From: Sceloporus undulatus
Lineage: Eukaryota > Chordata > Lepidosauria > Squamata > Phrynosomatidae
NCBI RefSeq assembly: GCF_019175285.1
Contig: NC_056522.1
Span: forward strand, 321,459,196-321,523,195
Length of the DNA stretch: 64,000 nt
Direction of reading: 5' to 3'
In this document: in pieces, positions 38,801 to 44,602 of the stretch
How positions within the stretch are numbered: position 1 is the stretch's first letter
Layout: each line of letters starts with the position of its first letter
Notes under the pieces: model-generated
The model's database searches: none
Told to the model about the DNA's origin: nothing
What the model saw: only the letters and a program-made list of their open reading frames with translations
Program-made: the position numbers and the translations under genes

Positions 38801-41800
38801 CCCACCAGCCATCAGGCAGGCAAGCAGGCAGGCAAACGCATACAGAGAGACCCAAAAAAGTCAGACTCTCAAGCCTCATGTTGCATCCAAGCTTTTAAAA
38901 ACCTCTGTCTTAGAAGCATCTATGGGGTTTGCGCTTCTGCCCAATTCCCCATCTCCCCATCTCAATGCACAGTTGCCATCTCATCACCTGTGATGTAAGC
39001 CTCATGGCCCTTGTGGTCTCTTCCAACTCTATGATTCAATGATTCTATAAAATGTACCTCTCACATTTAACCCTTTGTTATCTGGGAAGAAAGCTCTGAT
39101 AAATGGAGGGACTCCCATTTACTACACCTTTATATTAATGATCTATGCTAAGTCTAAAGATTGTTCCTTCTTCTTCCTTTTTCAGCATAATACAACATGC
39201 AAGAAACTTGGCCCATGCAATAAATGTAAGTCTATACATCATTTCAACACATAAAATTTAAAACATAATTGTCGGTAAAACTGTTACACAATACAGAACT
39301 TTAACTAAACAGTCATTGGCCCGTTACTGACTGCCAAAATAAAGCTGCTTCGGGTCTCTTTGGAGGTATGCTGTTTAAATGATGCATGCATCCTAAGAAT
39401 CCGAAAGCTGCACCAAAGCTGCACTCCAGTGCTTAGGAATGGAGTGTTACTTTGGCGCGACCTCCGGACTCTTAGGACCCATGCATCATTTAAATAGCAT
39501 ACCTCCAAAGAGACCCGAAGCAGCTTTATTTGGGCAGTCTGTAACAGGCCTTCATAATAACAGTTTGCATTCAGCTTCATAAAATTCTCACCAGTTTTTC
39601 TAGCCTGTGTTGCATAAAGAAGCCCTTTATATTTGATTTTTTGACTTTAGCTATTCAATGGAATACTGCAGTGGTTCTCAAACTGTTGGTGGACACTGGG
39701 GGGGGGGGGGGGGCACAAGAGATATTTATAGGGGCACAGGATTTGAAGGTCTTGATCCCTCCTCCTCCACCTTTGCTTCCCAAACTTTTTCTGTCCTGGA
39801 GGGAAAAAGTAAGGTGAGGAAAGCACTTGGATCAGCCATTTCTGCTGGAGGCAGGAGAAAGAAGAGGAAGAGAGCAGGGAAGCTTGTGGATCATGGCCTC
39901 TGGTGGAGCCCATTCTGAGCAGCCTCTTCTTCCCTTATCCCATCACTGTCTAGTTCTCAAGACAAGATGCTGCTGCAGCCTCAACCAGCACACCTCCTCA
40001 GTCTTGTGCACCCAAGGTGCATGATGACCAAAGGAGTGCTAGCTCAGGGCTGCTACCATCAACTTGCTCTGACTAAGACACTTCATAGGCAGAAGAGATG
40101 CGGCCTAGCTCTGTTCCTGAACAAACGGCATGTCGGATTGGTTGGCCAAGAAGGAGCGTTGCAAGTGGACTGCATCCTGCAAGCTGCTGGAGCAGAGCAT
40201 GTGCCTGGGCTCACCACTGCCCTACAGTGCCATCTCCACTCTTCTGGTTGGCCGGCCAGCCAGCCAGCCAGCAAGGGACTCCCACTCCCAGGTGGAGGTA
40301 CATGACAATCTGCTCCAATAAGGTGGGCAGGGCAGGGGGCTAGGCAGGACCCAAGGAGAGGAGGAACAAACAAAGGGGCCTTTAGGCAGCCATTGGATGT
40401 GGAGGAAGATCTGGGGGCCCAGTGCAACCAGCATCCAAGAGGCCTTGTTTCTCTGCCCCCCCCCCCAGCACTCTCACATGTATGCTTGTTCTCTCTCACA
40501 GTCAACCACACTGTTTCTCTCTTTTTCTTTCACACGCTCACTCTCACAGGGGCTCATTCAGACTAATTATCTGACCCACTAATCCATTTCTTTCTGTCTC
40601 AAAAGATGCTGACACAGGATTCCTTTATTTCTCTCGCTCTTCCTCTCAATTTTTGTCTTGTCTTTCTCTCACGTGCACACACTCTCAGCTTTGTTTTTCC
40701 TCCCTCCCTCATATCTTGAGTCAGTTAATTCTTACACTTGTACTCTCAAGTCATGGGTTCTTGCCCTCCGTCACAGACACTTATCCGCACACATTCTCAA
40801 ACATGCTAATTCTCTCTCACACATGGAAACTGTGACACACATGAAGTAATTCTTTCAAACACCCTTGAAGCTTCCCTAAGTGTGTGTATGAAAGAAAGAA
40901 TGAAAAAGCATGACTGAATGTGTACGTTTCTGTGATCATTGGTGTATGTGAGTGTGACTGTATGTATAAACGTTACATGTGTTAGGCACTGAATTTATTT
41001 AAATAAAGCTGGTCTAATCTGACCAATGTTAATTTCTTATAAAATGCTAATATACATGAACCTGCAAATGAAATTATGCACTCTAAAAAAGCAAAATGTT
41101 GGTATTCATATACTACATTGAGCAGAGGGCATCCACATGCAGACATAAAAGGGGCACAGGGGTAAAAGTTTGAGAACCACTGGAATACTCTATTTTATTC
41201 TGAAATATTCTCATCTGCAGGACAAAATACTGGCAAAATTTGTAAATATATATTGTCAGGATAAAGGAGACAACCCAAACAAGATCTTCCAGTTCTATCA
41301 TAACACAATTACAGTATCATTTAGTTATTATTAATCCACAGTATTATTGTTAAAGTCTAAAGGACATTGCAATATTGTTAGAAACTTAGGCCCAAAACAG
41401 ATGGGCCAAAAGAAGCAGCTTCTGGCCACATCAAGGGCATAGTATTCAGATGATGCACACCCCCAAAGTGGCCCGAAGCTGCACTGAGGCCACCAAAGGC
41501 AGCCCGAACCTGCCAGAAAAAGGAGTGGAAAAAACGAACGAACAAACAAGCTTTATATACCGCTTCATACCGCCTAAGCAGTGTCTAAGCGGTTTACAAC
41601 TGTAAGCTAATTTGCCCCCAACAATCTGGGTACTCACTTTAGCAACCTTGGAAGGATGCAAGCCTGAGTCAAGCCTGAGCCCTTTTGCTGGTGTTGAACT
41701 CGCAACCTTGTGGTTTTGAGTGAGTGGCTGCAGTACAGGCATTTCTCCACTGCTCTTGACAGCAGCTGAATTGGGACTGCTCCTATGGGGCCGTCTGCTT

Positions 41801-42328
41801 CGCCTCTTAGTATTACATTAAAATGTCTCTTTATATAATTGTAAGGGGAGTCATGACTAAAATTATTTTCCTCTACAAAGGATAAGTAATATATAAGACT
41901 GATTCATAAAAGTTACACTTACTGAGGAAATTCTTCTTTTAATTGTACCATCTGTGAAGTCTCTATAAAAAGACAATGAAAAAACTCAGCATAGAAGCCA
42001 AAATCTTCCTTTACACAAAATTGTCTACAATGAAAAGTTACCAGTCTTTTGAAATGTAAAAGAAAACCATTCTTAAAAATTTCAAAACATGTTTGAAACT
42101 CAGCAATAATTATGTATTTCCAGTGTGAAAGAAAGGCACATTCAGTAACATCACAGGCAATGTACTGATATGTAACAATTGTCTTCAAGTTTTCTGACAC
42201 TTAGGTGATACAGAGATAGCAATCAGCACATAAATCCAAACTAGTAAAAAAACAATAACTATCAAGGCAGAAAAGACTGGAAGTTCAACTTACTTTTCCT
42301 CATTTGTTTCACAATAAATCCTCTCCAT
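5756..42328 (-). CDS. KNL1: KNL1, kinetochore scaffold 1, 21 coding exons, C-terminus outside window
   Basis: Role: KNL1 (CASC5) is the outer-kinetochore scaffold of the KMN network. Its N-terminus binds PP1 and microtubules, phosphorylated MELT repeats recruit BUB3-BUB1/BUBR1, and the C-terminal coiled coil and RWD domains bind ZWINT and the MIS12 complex. Seen: coding exons on the minus strand at 42294-42328, 41923-41962, 37634-37693, 36535-36596, 34590-34636, 34420-34459, 33137-33174, 31437-31489, 23890-28659, 23202-23346, 21947-22014, 21309-21407, 18082-18190, 14807-14897, 13694-13810, 13082-13169, 10859-10942, 10101-10140, 9899-10000, 7727-7827 and 5756-5812. All have GT-AG borders. Codon phase agrees at every junction except around 18082-18190. 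About 2,080 residues are covered, against 2,342 in human. SILK falls at residues 25-28 and RVSF at 58-61, the same positions as in human. The missing end is the last part of the RWD region, which I could not find below 5756. Confidence 0.96.
6106..6307. mobile_element. Fold-back element, Penelope-like end, copy 1
   Basis: A hairpin-forming repeat: TTTTTCGGGCTATGTGACCA on the left is matched by its complement on the right around GTGGCTGGCATCTTC. It is flanked by near-identical 13-bp direct repeats (ACATCCCTGGATC at 6106-6118, one mismatch at 6295-6307). The right part ends CATGAAAGCCTTCAACTTT. Confidence 0.7.
6579..7001 (-). mobile_element. Sauria tRNA-derived SINE, interrupted
   Basis: The minus strand reads as a squamate Sauria-type SINE: tRNA-like head near 7001, internal GGGAGCTCACC... 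and GAAGCTGGGACTAG block, and GTGTCCGAC...TTTACCTTTAC tail near 6579. About 85 bases of another repeat tail (AATAATAATGAATAAAATAA) are inserted at about 6693-6778. Confidence 0.8.
7003..7342. mobile_element. Tigger/pogo-like non-autonomous DNA element
   Basis: Terminal inverted repeats CAGGTTGAGTCTCCCTT and AAGGGAGACTCAATCTG enclose about 340 AT-rich bases without coding capacity. Confidence 0.65.
7358..7590. mobile_element. Fold-back MITE (GGCCTGTTACAG family), copy 1
   Basis: Long inverted repeats: AATAAAGCTGCTTCAGGTCT and its complement, with GGCCTGTTACAG at both ends. A 3-bp AAA duplication flanks it, which would fit a PIF/Harbinger-type element. Related copies are at 31874, 39318 and 53741. 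Confidence 0.8.
7727..7827 (-). CDS. KNL1: KNL1 coding exon 20 (start of RWD region)
   Basis: Encodes FSEWVMKKWNDHQAVFTFLY and DSIELVVALESPV. Human has LSEWDVVEWSDDQAVFTFVY. This begins the tandem RWD module that binds the MIS12 complex. Confidence 0.96.
9042..9269 (+). mobile_element. CR1 LINE 3' end
   Basis: Reads ACAGGAAAAGAGATTCCACC, then GGAGGTTTTTAAACAG, then GGTTGGACTGGATGGCC and the CR1 end CCAACTCTATGATTC. 5'-truncated. Confidence 0.85.
9264..9640. repeat. Minisatellite, unit about 73-80 bp, about five copies
   Basis: Each unit has TGCCTTCCTCCTGATC, CTTTGCAAAGGAGGTTTTGG and ATGCAAAGCTGATCTCC. A diverged unit also lies at about 8910-8953, on the other side of the CR1 copy, so the CR1 probably landed inside the array. 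The long open frames across it are by-products of the repeat. Confidence 0.88.
9899..10000 (-). CDS. KNL1: KNL1 coding exon 19
   Basis: Encodes DQSNLRDKKQQIVSEIRQLQ and EYATNCQGVTEKY. It occupies the human NLLELEVQKEQTLAQIDFMQ position. Coiled-coil region. Confidence 0.88.
10101..10140 (-). CDS. KNL1: KNL1 coding exon 18
   Basis: Forty bases encoding (E)LENLRVQEETLQ(R), aligned with human ELEQLKTEEEELQR. Confidence 0.9.
10357..10550. mobile_element. hAT MITE (CAGTGATGGCAAACCT family) with 8-bp target duplication
   Basis: Inverted ends CAGTGATGGCAAACCT and AGGTTCACCATCACTA. A perfect 8-bp duplication CTATAGGC at 10349-10356 and 10551-10558. Non-coding. It resembles the OposCharlie1/OC1-type hAT family. 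Confidence 0.85.
10859..10942 (-). CDS. KNL1: KNL1 coding exon 17
   Basis: Encodes AAALEESELDVNDVVSAYES and KVKNTER, with split Glu codons at both ends that match the neighbouring exons. Coiled-coil region. Confidence 0.88.
11143..11381 (-). mobile_element. tRNA-derived SINE, near full length
   Basis: The minus strand starts AGTGGCGCAGTGGTTAAATG (A box) with B box GGTTGCGAGTTCAAG and ends in an (ATT)n tail near 11143. Copy 2 is at 41530. Confidence 0.8.
12320..12515. mobile_element. Old palindromic DNA-transposon repeat
   Basis: TTGGCAGCATGAGCTTTTGAA and its complement flank CTCTGAGGAAGTAGACT. Similar sequences occur across amniotes. No ends with a clear target duplication. Confidence 0.5.
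13082..13169 (-). CDS. KNL1: KNL1 coding exon 16
   Basis: Encodes LQWEKLQSRLAKMDELLKEM and DGCIDDLET. Human has REKLQIKIDEMDKILKKIDN. Heptad-like, part of the coiled coil. Confidence 0.93.
13694..13810 (-). CDS. KNL1: KNL1 coding exon 15
   Basis: 39 codons: LIGFGAELNKMKSCFTKKSK then VLAHKGKTKLYAKLVQNAQ. Human has LNKIKSCFTKMTK and LYGKLVQSAQ here. Phase 0 to 0. Confidence 0.97.
13875..14049 (+). mobile_element. CORE/MIR-type SINE 3' half
   Basis: GTGAACTTGAGGAAGTCACA followed by CTCTCAGCCTCAGAGG is the MIR-like core. The tail CTTGAAGGCACACAACAACA is shared with the 5S-derived SINE at 35608-35835. Confidence 0.7.
14052..14245. mobile_element. Mariner-like MITE (CAGTGGTCCCTTCCC family)
   Basis: Ends CAGTGGTCCC and GCCACTG lie between TA dinucleotides at 14050-14051 and 14246-14247. 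GC-rich, non-coding. Confidence 0.65.
14807..14897 (-). CDS. KNL1: KNL1 coding exon 14
   Basis: Encodes LKVHAGDQDKLLVNVHKRLW and EVMRTCSDEE, aligned with human LKLSASNQDKLLVDINKNLW. It is part of the predicted coiled coil before the RWD domains. Confidence 0.95.
15335..15455. mobile_element. Palindromic amniote repeat
   Basis: GGACTACAACTTCCATAATC and the reverse-complement-like half TCTGGTAGTTGAAGGTC. A common short interspersed palindrome; old copy. Confidence 0.5.
15540..16075 (+). mobile_element. L2-like LINE remnant (ORF2 C-terminus)
   Basis: Decayed plus-strand coding traces NVLCIGLPLKSIWKPQLVKN and APRLLTE fit the end of L2/CR1-clade reverse-transcriptase proteins. Several stops and shifts mark it as dead. 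Confidence 0.7.
16240..17030 (-). mobile_element. BovB/RTE-type LINE remnant (reverse transcriptase and C-terminus)
   Basis: The minus strand shows decayed reverse-transcriptase traces (DDANLLAENA, then NIKKIMT-like) near 16.85-17.02 kb. An open 85-codon end at 16234-16491 has LLYFGHIMRRHDIRKSIMLG and GSRKRGRRDARWVD. This is the C-terminal motif of squamate BovB-like elements. L1 is a less likely alternative. Confidence 0.7.
17792..18034. mobile_element. Mariner-like MITE (CAGTGGTACCTCGG family), copy 1
   Basis: Starts CAGTGGTACCTCGGGATACG after TA and ends GTAACCCGAGCACCATG. It contains repeated GGGTTACGAA blocks. Non-coding. Confidence 0.7.
18082..18190 (-). CDS. KNL1: KNL1 coding exon 13, reading frame inconsistent
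   Basis: Splice sites CTCTCTTTAG and AAA|GTAAGA are good, and IISQYVYRR plus DEDC match human MLSQYVYRP and REDC. The exon is 109 bases long, but its neighbours require a length of 2 modulo 3. The start (YETTQILP, level with human FTVNTPPT), the middle (SQYVYR) and the end each need a different frame. This points to small indels. Because the exon borders a low-quality stretch, assembly error is more likely than a broken gene. Confidence 0.8.
18457..18691. mobile_element. Mariner-like MITE (CAGTGGTACCTCGG family), copy 2, nested
   Basis: Ends CAGTGGTACC and GGCACCACTG lie between TA dinucleotides. It sits inside the TACCGTATTTTCC element. It differs from copy 1 by many one- and two-base gaps, more than its substitutions would predict. 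Confidence 0.7.
18790..20955. repeat. Degenerate CTAT/CTCT and CG-rich low-complexity tract
   Basis: Irregular runs of CTAT, TCTC and CTGT pass into a middle part (about 19.35-20.6 kb) full of GCGC, CGAG and CTAGC words, then return to CTAT/CTCC. No regular period and no gene. It looks like noisy long-read consensus of a simple repeat rather than real sequence. Confidence 0.8.
21309..21407 (-). CDS. KNL1: KNL1 coding exon 12
   Basis: Encodes KLQEGTITVREFFTLLKVHI and LIQQPRQSQLPPK, aligned with human KLQDGRITIREFFILLQVHI. Phase 0 to 0. This starts the C-terminal helical part of KNL1. Confidence 0.95.
21947..22014 (-). CDS. KNL1: KNL1 coding exon 11
   Basis: Encodes QRNSEMETQFLEDSICEQNL then RE, aligned with human SSQMESQFLRDTICEESLRE. 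Donor GAG|GTATGT, phase 0. Confidence 0.95.
22020..23195. other. KNL1 intron, nothing recognised
   Basis: AT-rich intron sequence. One short piece (22380-22480) resembles a worn interspersed repeat. Confidence 0.5.
23202..23346 (-). CDS. KNL1: KNL1 coding exon 10
   Basis: Encodes 48 codons beginning PLCSTVIAHNNGE and ending KIDTDFS plus one base. TQSSNSSSLNSVK matches human TPSSCSSSLDSIK. Confidence 0.9.
23890..28659 (-). CDS. KNL1: KNL1 giant MELT-repeat exon (1,590 codons)
   Basis: One open exon of 4,770 bases, phase 0 to 0, protein residues about 126-1715. It begins CSDAKTDQEWNK after acceptor TTTTTAATAG and ends DLKQ|GTGGGT. Two KI motifs that bind the BUB TPRs are present: KINLKSFSDDLK (about 171-182) and KIDFGDFLKSLK (about 219-230). 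MELT-like blocks follow, for example MDMTSGHT, MELTKNCT, MEITRPTA, LEITQSHT, MEITKPIT, IEITRSHT, MEITKCHS and VDVTKYHT. Most have an aromatic T-x-x-F type motif 8-12 residues before. MELT Thr is the known MPS1/TTK phosphosite that recruits BUB3-BUB1. The end of the exon (GIFPAKLPNKRKSTL; SPSCYINEELLPAYVEEMDS) aligns well with human. The whole array sits in a single exon, as in mammals. Confidence 0.98.
28961..29910. mobile_element. Non-autonomous hAT element, 950 bp, with GC-rich minisatellite
   Basis: Ends CAGGGGTCGGCAACAT and AAGGTTGCCTACCCCTG. A perfect 8-bp target duplication CATTAAAA at 28953-28960 and 29911-29918. About 29.2-29.7 kb is a tandem array of GC-rich 60-70 bp units (CTCCAGGAGGGCTCCGACGG). 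No transposase. The long open frames inside are repeat artefacts. Confidence 0.88.
30232..30456. mobile_element. Palindromic MITE (ACACACTGCAGAAATAA family), copy 1
   Basis: CAAAACACACTGCAGAAATAA and its complement at the other end, with ATTCTGGGACCTGTAGTTTT and its inverse inside. Further copies: 43819, 45164, 46576 (half) and a diverged one at 56697. Confidence 0.8.
31437..31489 (-). CDS. KNL1: KNL1 coding exon 8
   Basis: Encodes (G)MNTLLHAPIQTSLQQTE, close to human GMNTLLSAPIHTQMQQKE. It ends in phase 0 at GAG|GTAAAA. Confidence 0.95.
31874..32073. mobile_element. Fold-back MITE (GGCC..ACAG family), copy 2
   Basis: CAGACAGGCCAAAATAAAGC and its complement at 32045-32065 are the ends; GGAGGTATGCTGTTTAAATG recurs inverted. 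Confidence 0.75.
32080..33130. other. KNL1 intron, nothing recognised
   Basis: Unremarkable intronic DNA without gene or clear repeat. Confidence 0.5.
33137..33174 (-). CDS. KNL1: KNL1 coding exon 7
   Basis: Encodes NEDPEVVSCEIT plus a split Gly codon, aligned with human LEDNYCEITG. Confidence 0.9.
34205..34413. mobile_element. Pogo/Tigger-like MITE
   Basis: AGTTGGCCCTTAGGGTTTGG start and GATGGTTGAATCCATGG near the end resemble short pogo-type elements of vertebrates. Confidence 0.55.
34420..34459 (-). CDS. KNL1: KNL1 coding exon 6
   Basis: Encodes (E)TVGELRDQDLFN(E), matching human ETETGENLLLIQN in position. Both ends are split codons that agree with the neighbouring exons. No counterpart of the human alternative 26-residue segment was found between this exon and the previous one. 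Confidence 0.88.
34590..34636 (-). CDS. KNL1: KNL1 coding exon 5
   Basis: Encodes VFPPESQVTVELKHA with a split codon at each end (phases 2 to 1). It corresponds to human VFQTESHMKIVRKSE. Confidence 0.88.
34875..35245 (-). mobile_element. LINE 3' end (L2/CR1-clade), truncated
   Basis: Read on the minus strand, a coding-like end (GGAGCTCCCTTCTAC...) passes to a tail with GGCGGCATATAATTTATAT. It shares TGCTTGAATAAAAA with the copy at 60136-60480, so both are one family. Confidence 0.6.
35608..35835 (+). mobile_element. 5S-rRNA-derived SINE
   Basis: GGAAGCTAAGTAGGG, GCTGATTAGTACTTGGATGG and AGGAC follow the 5S rRNA internal promoter (5S has GGAAGCTAAGCAGGG and GTTAGTACTTGGATGG). The 3' part ends ACCTGAAGGCACATATACAC, the same tail as the CORE-SINE at 13875. 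Diverged, not a functional 5S gene. Confidence 0.8.
36535..36596 (-). CDS. KNL1: KNL1 coding exon 4 (RVSF PP1-docking motif)
   Basis: Encodes DCNIEKRQKNSRRVSFADTI plus a split Arg codon. RVSF (residues 58-61) is the main PP1-docking site. Its serine is the known Aurora B site in human. Confidence 0.96.
36650..36979. mobile_element. GC-rich MITE related to the GGCCTGTTACAG family
   Basis: Ends GGCATTACAGACTGCC and GGCGGCCTGTAACGCGCC resemble the fold-back family, but the interior is GC-rich with several CpG sites. It lies 54 bp upstream of KNL1 coding exon 4. Confidence 0.5.
37634..37693 (-). CDS. KNL1: KNL1 coding exon 3 (rest of SILK motif)
   Basis: Sixty bases, phase 0 to 0, encoding ILKAPRTPLQDLGSGNELIQ. 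It aligns with human ILKPPRSPLQDLRGGNERVQ. Confidence 0.95.
37700..38990. other. KNL1 intron, no gene
   Basis: AT-rich. A stretch at 38330-38520 with AATAAACCTTGTTGCTGCC vaguely recalls an LTR end but has no paired partner. Confidence 0.4.
38998..39050 (+). mobile_element. CR1 3' end, very short
   Basis: GGCCCTTGTGGTCTCTTCCA followed by ACTCTATGATTCAATGATTC is the CR1 terminus. Confidence 0.75.
39318..39550. mobile_element. Fold-back MITE (GGCCTGTTACAG family), copy 3
   Basis: GGCCCGTTACTGACTGCC and GGCAGTCTGTAACAGGCC ends with long inverted arms. Confidence 0.8.
39669..41182. mobile_element. Non-autonomous hAT element, 1.5 kb
   Basis: Ends CAGTGGTTCTCAAACTGTTG and AAGTTTGAGAACCACTG. The 8-bp flanks GAATACTG (39661-39668) and GAATACTC (41183-41190) differ by one base. 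It includes a G-run at about 39698-39713, GC-rich sequence and pyrimidine-rich microsatellite-like DNA. No transposase seen; the interior is not recognised. Confidence 0.82.
41390..41525. mobile_element. Diverged fold-back MITE fragment
   Basis: AACAGATGGGCCAAAAGAAGC and CAAAGTGGCCCGAAGCTGC recall the fold-back family; one end is missing. Confidence 0.4.
41530..41753 (-). mobile_element. tRNA-derived SINE, copy 2
   Basis: Same body as the copy at 11143-11381 (TTGCCCCCAACAATCTGGGT, CTCGCAACCTTGTGG), with a (AAAC/AACG)n tail at the low end. The head near 41753 is worn. Confidence 0.8.
41923..41962 (-). CDS. KNL1: KNL1 coding exon 2
   Basis: The acceptor is TCTTTTTATAG just above 41962, with a good pyrimidine tract. 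The exon encodes DFTDGTIKRRISS and ends TCA|GTAAGT in phase 0. With the next exon it forms the PP1-binding SILK motif (residues 25-28), split across the intron. Total length to this motif equals that of human. Confidence 0.9.
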
Positions 42329-42347
42329 TTTGACAGACTCTAGTTAC
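42294..42347 (-). CDS. KNL1: KNL1 start-codon exon
   Basis: The exon runs from the acceptor before 42347 to the donor AA|GTAAGT after 42294. The ATG at 42328 begins MERIYCETNEEK, which aligns with human MDGVSSEANEEN. The exon ends with two bases of a split codon. Bases 42329-42347 are 5' untranslated. Confidence 0.9.
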
Positions 42348-42553
42348 CTGAAACAAGAGTGGCATATTTATTTATTTATGGCATTAGTCTCTCAAAACCC
42401 TGCCTGAGGTACAATACAACAAACCATTCAGAGGATTCTTTATAAATACAATAACTTGTTTTAGGGAACACAGTTTAACTCTTTCCTTCCCAAACGACCA
42501 TGTAAAATACGAAAATGCTCCTTATTGAGGTCATACTTCTGGAAAACATAAGG

Positions 42554-42948
42554 TACCGTATATACTCGACTATAAATTGACCTCATGTATAAGTCGAGGG
42601 CAGGTTTTGGGGGCAAAATTATGGATTTTGATATGACCCTTGGATAAGTTGAGGGTAAAACTTAGGGGCATGTAACAAAAGATCTAAAGGATGAAGCAAA
42701 GGAAAACAATGCCAAAAAAACTTACAAAATTCCAGTGGACATAACTGTTTGTGCTCACCCTAAAGGCTGGAGGGATGAGCGAATAGAGGAAGGTCAGTGC
42801 TTTCAGGACAGATTATATTCTTGCCTTTCACCAGGGCATGGTTCCTTTTTTTATAAGAGTTAAAGTACAGGACTTACATATTTATCCAGGTTTTTGGAGT
42901 CAATTTTTTGACTAAAATTTCAAGACTTACGCATGAGTATATACAGTA
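42554..42948. mobile_element. Squamate MITE (GTATAAGTCGA family), compact copy
   Basis: Starts TACCGTATATACTCGACTAT, contains GTATAAGTCGAGGGCAGG, and ends GCATGAGTATATACAGTA. About 395 bp, in the first KNL1 intron. Confidence 0.8.
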
Positions 42949-42959
42949 AGTCTCCAATC

Positions 42960-43405
42960 AGGAAAATTAGATCTGACAACTCAGTGACTGTACATCTAAC
43001 ACAGAAGGAAAACTTTATCAGGAAGGTAAACTCCCCTGAATCCAGGGAGACTCCCACCTCCAGCTACTCATTTGAGATGTGGTGCTGGAGGAAAGTACTG
43101 AGAATACCGCAGACAGCAAGTACAGATTTAACTTGAACTCTTCCCTGGAAGCCAAGATTATTAGATTGAGGCAGTCATACTTCAGCCACATCATGAGAAG
43201 GAATGATTCACTGGAAGACAATAATGCTAGGAAAGTTAGAGGACAGTTGAAAGAGAGGGATATACCACATGCCAGAGGTATAGACTCAATCTGGGAGGTC
43301 ACAAGTATGAATTTGCAGGAGCACATCAGTGGACGGTGGGCTCGGAGATATCTCATCCACAGAGTCACCGTGAGTTGGGTCAACCTGAGGGTATTTAACA
43401 ATAAG
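42960..43405 (+). mobile_element. BovB/RTE-type LINE C-terminal fragment
   Basis: Plus-strand coding traces SYSFEMWCWRKVLRIPQTAS, YFSHIMRRNDSLED and LIHRVTVSWVNL match the end of squamate BovB-like proteins, with frame changes between them. Dead copy. Confidence 0.7.
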
Positions 43406-43407
43406 AA

Positions 43408-43568
43408 ACAATGTACTTTAATAGTTTTTTCTGGGTTTTTCAGGCTATGCGGCCATGTTCTAGAACAGTTTGTTTCTAACTCTTCTAGAATATGGCCACA
43501 TAGCCCGAAAAATCCACAAAAAACTATGGATGCCGGCCGTAAAAGCCTTCAACTTCACAATGTACTTT
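43408..43568. mobile_element. Fold-back element, Penelope-like end, copy 2
   Basis: GGGTTTTTCAGGCTATGCGG at the left is mirrored by CATAGCCCGAAAAATCC. It is flanked by identical 12-bp direct repeats ACAATGTACTTT (43408-43419 and 43557-43568). It sits directly after the BovB fragment. Confidence 0.78.
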
Positions 43569-43818
43569 TAAGTCACCTGGTGACCCCATGAATTTCATAT
43601 GGTTTTCTAAGGCAAGGAATACACAGAGATGGTTTTGCCAGTTCTTTCTTTTGAAATATAGTTTACTCATACCATGTTTACTTGTAAACAAAACATGGAA
43701 TAAATAGCTGGAGCTGGAAGTCAGTCAGAGACAGTGGGTTGGGAAGCAGATGGGCAGATCAGCCCTCAAGAGCTTCTGGAGACCAAGACCATGATGCACT
43801 GGAGACAGGGAGAGTTCA

Positions 43819-44040
43819 TCCAAAGCACACTACAGAAATAACCCAGTTTGACACCGCTTTAACTGCCCTGGCTCAATGCTAGAGAATTCTGGGAACTGTC
43901 ATTTTCTGAGACATTTAGCCTCCTCTTTCAGAGAGAGTTCTGGTGCCACAATAAACTACAGCTCCCAGGATTCCCTAACACTGAGTCAGGGCAGTTAAAG
44001 CAGTCCCAGACTAGATTATTTCTGCAGTGTGTTTTGGTCC
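43819..44040. mobile_element. Palindromic MITE (ACACACTGCAGAAATAA family), copy 2
   Basis: CAAAGCACACTACAGAAATAA and TTATTTCTGCAGTGTGTTTTG ends. Confidence 0.8.
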
Positions 44041-44454
44041 TTACTCTCAAGCAAACCTGCACAAGAGGAAGTTTGAAGCGGGCACCGAGACAGAAGGCCG
44101 AGAAATAAGAACTGGCTAAGAAAAAGGAGTGGATAAGAACACAAGAGCTTGGAAAGGTATGTTTTTTGGACTGCAGCTCCTAGAATCCTAGAGCCATGCT
44201 GGTTGGTAGCTTTATCCAAAGCAGCGTAGTCCAAGGTCCTCACCACTGGCTAAAGAGTAATGCAGAAACAGGAAGGAAGGAAGGGGACCTGCCCACTTGG
44301 GTACAACAGAGACAGGTTGACCAGACATCCTCCTGTTCCAGAACTTGTCCTACATTTCAACCTTGTGTCCAAGACGAATTCCAAAAATGTCCTCCATTCT
44401 GAGCATGGCTAAGAAGCACATTGAAACACATTTGCTGTCCAAGAAATCTTGTGA

Positions 44455-44602
44455 ATTTCCCCCTTGTTTTTTGTGGGTTTTGGGGGGCCATGTTCTGGAA
44501 GGGTTTGTTCCTGAGGTTTTGCCAGCAACTGTGGCATCTGGCATCTTCTTCTGTCTCTGAATGTTGGCCATGAAAGCCTTCGACTTCACATTTCCCCCTT
44601 GT
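44455..44602. mobile_element. Fold-back element, Penelope-like end, copy 3 (arm lost)
   Basis: Left part TTTTTTGTGGGTTTTGGGG, right end GGCCATGAAAGCCTTCGACT. Flanked by identical 13-bp repeats ATTTCCCCCTTGT (44455-44467 and 44590-44602). The inverted second arm is largely absent. Confidence 0.75.

Noticed and set aside
40083-40511. Open frame of 142 codons
   Set aside because: It lies in the GC-rich half of a non-autonomous hAT element, with no recognisable domain.
41923-41951. Nearer acceptor (CTTCACAG) for KNL1 coding exon 2
   Set aside because: It leaves the start exon out of frame. The TCTTTTTATAG acceptor keeps frame, has a better pyrimidine tract and gives exactly the human length to SILK.
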